A stretch of DNA of 22,654 bases from positions 1 to 22,654 of the forward strand of contig NZ_JBDJAF010000009.1 of the NCBI RefSeq assembly GCF_039652555.1. The letters are read 5' to 3'. Position 1 is the stretch's first letter, and each line of letters starts with the position of its first letter. This DNA is from Parafrigoribacterium mesophilum (GTDB taxonomy: Bacteria; Actinomycetota; Actinomycetes; Actinomycetales; Microbacteriaceae). Shown one piece after another: positions 21,193 to 22,654 of this stretch. The position numbers were made by a program, and so were the translations under genes. The notes under the pieces are model-generated. The model was not told the origin of the DNA, made no database searches, and saw only the letters and a program-made list of their open reading frames with translations.

Positions 21193-21198
21193 GGACCC

Positions 21199-22560
21199 AT
21201 GTCCCGCACGGACGTCATCGTAGTGGGTGCCGGGCTGGCGGGCCTGTCGGCGGCCCGCACCCTCGCCGCCGCCGGGCGCACGGTGACCGTACTGGAGGCC
21301 AGAGACCGGGTCGGTGGCCGCACCGAGAACGGAACGTTCGCCGACGGGCAGTGGATCGAACTGGGCGGCCAGTGGATCGGCGCCACCCAGAACCGCATGC
21401 ACGAACTCGTGGCCGCCCTCGGACTCCAGACCTTCCCGACGTACAACGACGGCCGGTTGGTGCTCCAGATGCTGGGGAAACGCAGCCTCATGGGCTCGGA
21501 GAAGACGGCAACGCCCAAACTCGGTCCGTTCGCGCTGGCCGATCTCGCCCACGGGATGTCGAGGTTCGGCAAGCTGGCCGCATCCGTCGATGTGGATCAG
21601 CCGTGGCGCACCCGGCGTGCCGCGTCGCTTGATGGGCAGACCTTCCGCACCTGGATCCGTCGCACGCTGCGCACCCGGGCCGGGCGCGCCTACTTTCGGA
21701 TTTTCTGTGAGGCAGTGTTCGCCGCGGATCCCGCCGACCTCTCGGTGCTGCACGCGCTCTTTTATGCGAAATCCGGCGGCGACATGGAGACCCTCATGGC
21801 GGTGGCCGAGGGGGCGCAACAGGACCGCATCGTCGGCGGGTCGGCGCTGATCGGCGAGCGGATGGCGCAGGAACTGGGCGACCGGGTCGCCCTCGCCTCC
21901 CCGGTGCGCGGCATCCGTGCTGTCGGTGACGGCGTGATGGTGGTCACCCGCGACGGCGCCGAGCACGGTGCCAGCCGCGTGATCGTGACCCTGCCACCGA
22001 CGCTGGCCGGCCGGCTCGAATACGACCCGGTTCTGCCGAGCTGGCGCGATCAGCTGACCCAGCGGGTGCCGGCGGGTTCGGTGATCAAAATGTGTCTGGC
22101 GTACGACCGGCCGTTCTGGCGAGAGCGCGGGCTGAACGGCCAGGCCGCGTCGGACGCCGGCCCGGTCAAGGTGACGTTCGACAACACGCCGCCTGGATAC
22201 GACCGCGGAGTCCTGCTGGGCTTCATCGAAGGCAACGAGGCCCGCCGGTGGGCGCGCCGCAGCCCCGGCGACCGCAAGGAAGCCTTCGTTCGCTGCCTGG
22301 TGCGCTATTTCGGCGAGGAGGCAGCGCATCCGCAGGAGTTTCTCGAGCGGGACTGGATGGCGGAGGAATTCAGCCGCGGCTGTTACGGCGCCCACTTTGC
22401 GCCCGGCGTGTGGACCGGCTACGGTCGTGCGCTCACCGAACCGATCGGACCGATTCACTGGGCCGGCACGGAGTGCTCCCCGGCGTGGAACGGCTACATG
22501 GAGGGAGCGGTGCGCTCGGGCGAAACGACGGCACGGGTGGTGCTCGGCGAGCTGACCTAG
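21199..22560 (+). CDS. Flavin monoamine oxidase family protein
   Basis: A 453-aa FAD-dependent oxidase predicted to be cytosolic. The dinucleotide-binding VIVVGAGLAGLSAAR (residues 6-20) is followed by LEARDRVGGRT (32-42) and GGQWIGATQNR (56-66). Lys297 in GSVIKMCLAYDRPFW matches the active-site lysine of monoamine oxidases. The C-terminal flavin segment FSRGCYGAHFAPG and WAGTECSPAWNGYMEGAV (421-438) closely follows mammalian MAO, and Cys395 sits where MAO binds FAD covalently. Amines are oxidised to imines with release of H2O2. Bacterial relatives act on putrescine, tyramine or similar amines, and the substrate here is not known. The gene is complete. Its stop codon lies inside the target duplication of an IS481-type insertion. 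Confidence 0.92.
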   Translation: MSRTDVIVVGAGLAGLSAARTLAAAGRTVTVLEARDRVGGRTENGTFADGQWIELGGQWIGATQNRMHELVAALGLQTFPTYNDGRLVLQMLGKRSLMGSEKTATPKLGPFALADLAHGMSRFGKLAASVDVDQPWRTRRAASLDGQTFRTWIRRTLRTRAGRAYFRIFCEAVFAADPADLSVLHALFYAKSGGDMETLMAVAEGAQQDRIVGGSALIGERMAQELGDRVALASPVRGIRAVGDGVMVVTRDGAEHGASRVIVTLPPTLAGRLEYDPVLPSWRDQLTQRVPAGSVIKMCLAYDRPFWRERGLNGQAASDAGPVKVTFDNTPPGYDRGVLLGFIEGNEARRWARRSPGDRKEAFVRCLVRYFGEEAAHPQEFLERDWMAEEFSRGCYGAHFAPGVWTGYGRALTEPIGPIHWAGTECSPAWNGYMEGAVRSGETTARVVLGELT

Positions 22561-22561
22561 C
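22556..22561. repeat. Probable target-site duplication of the IS481-family element (CCTAGC)
   Basis: CCTAGC matches the NCTAGN target used by IS481 of Bordetella. It lies exactly between the amine oxidase coding end and TGTACTGCCC, which looks like an IS terminus. It contains the oxidase stop codon TAG (22558-22560). The second copy would be beyond the right window edge. Confidence 0.6.
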
Positions 22562-22654
22562 TGTACTGCCCAGGGAGGTTGGTTAACCGGGTGATGGGTG
22601 GTTTGGCTCCGGTGGCGGTGTGGGGCCTGTGGTGATTGTATTCGTGGAGCCAGG
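22557..22654 (-). CDS. IS481-family transposase, C-terminal end (cut by window edge)
   Basis: The last 31 codons are visible on the minus strand: WLHEYNHHRPHTATGAKPP followed by ITRLTNLPGQYS and TAG. WLHxYNHHRxHTAxGxxPP and ITRLTNLxG are typical of the C-terminus of actinobacterial IS481-type DDE transposases. The stop codon (22557-22559) lies within the presumed target duplication and shares bases with the stop codon of the convergent amine oxidase gene. The remaining transposase lies right of the window, so intactness cannot be judged. Confidence 0.85.
   Translation of the reverse strand, partial: WLHEYNHHRPHTATGAKPPITRLTNLPGQYS
22562..22654 (-). mobile_element. IS481-family insertion sequence, one end only
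   Basis: The element end is placed at TGT (22562-22564), as IS481 termini begin TGT. The first bases TGTACTGCCCAGG would be the terminal inverted repeat. The other end is outside the window, so the inverted repeat and the second target copy cannot be checked. Confidence 0.7.

Noticed and set aside
20761..22458. 565-codon open frame on the minus strand
   Set aside because: It lies opposite the well-supported amine oxidase gene, shows no family motif, and spans the divergent promoter region and part of the DinB-like gene. It is a GC-driven antisense frame.

Overview
The window is GC-rich and densely coded. The gene families point to an actinobacterium, most likely Micrococcales and probably Microbacteriaceae. 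The markers are a GarA/OdhI-type FHA protein with two MerR regulators, an MrpA-MrpB fusion in a six-gene mrp operon, DUF503, a mycothiol-era DinB/DUF664 protein, and several start codons placed 6-8 nt after a TANNNT-like -10 box. The taxonomic placement is inference; no rRNA or tRNA gene was seen.

Layout. (1) Positions 1-1578 (-) hold the N-terminal half of pyruvate carboxylase, cut by the window edge. It is divergent from an orphan ParA ATPase (1656-2474, +). (2) Positions 2475-2788 are a repeat-rich intergenic stretch with a 13-bp tandem array, one 82-bp palindromic element and a CTAG-rich tandem repeat. (3) Positions 2789-5284 (-) are a garA-type regulatory/lipid cluster, read as pgsA-FHA, merR, merR. 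The CDP-alcohol phosphatidyltransferase and the GarA-like FHA protein share one uninterrupted frame, with a strong internal ribosome binding site. (4) Positions 5401-6030 (+) encode a phosphoribosyltransferase. (5) Positions 6047-9927 (-) are a translationally coupled pair: a cellulose-synthase-like GT2 membrane glycosyltransferase followed by a membrane-anchored GH18-like hydrolase with two chitin-binding modules. Together they look like a polysaccharide synthesis/trimming system. (6) Positions 10144-12751 hold a winged-helix DUF1006-type protein with a decapeptide repeat at its N-terminus, a DUF503 gene broken by a one-base frameshift, and a divergent CPBP-type membrane protein. (7) Positions 12934-19345 (-) are the Mrp Na+/H+ antiporter operon, order A(B)-C-D-E-F-G, with every junction a 4-bp ATGA overlap. 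A small KhtT-like regulatory-domain protein (19417-19707) lies just upstream on the same strand. (8) Positions 20001-21101 (-) hold a DUF1697 protein and a DinB/DUF664 protein. They are followed by a divergent flavin monoamine oxidase (21199-22560, +). An IS481-family element has inserted exactly at its stop codon, and only the end of this element is inside the window.

The points most worth follow-up are the PgsA-GarA fused frame and the four-copy family of 81-82-bp palindromic intergenic elements (2574, 11499, 12809, 19849). Next come the GT2/GH18 pair, with a large insertion in the synthase, and the stand-alone KhtT-like domain beside the Mrp operon.
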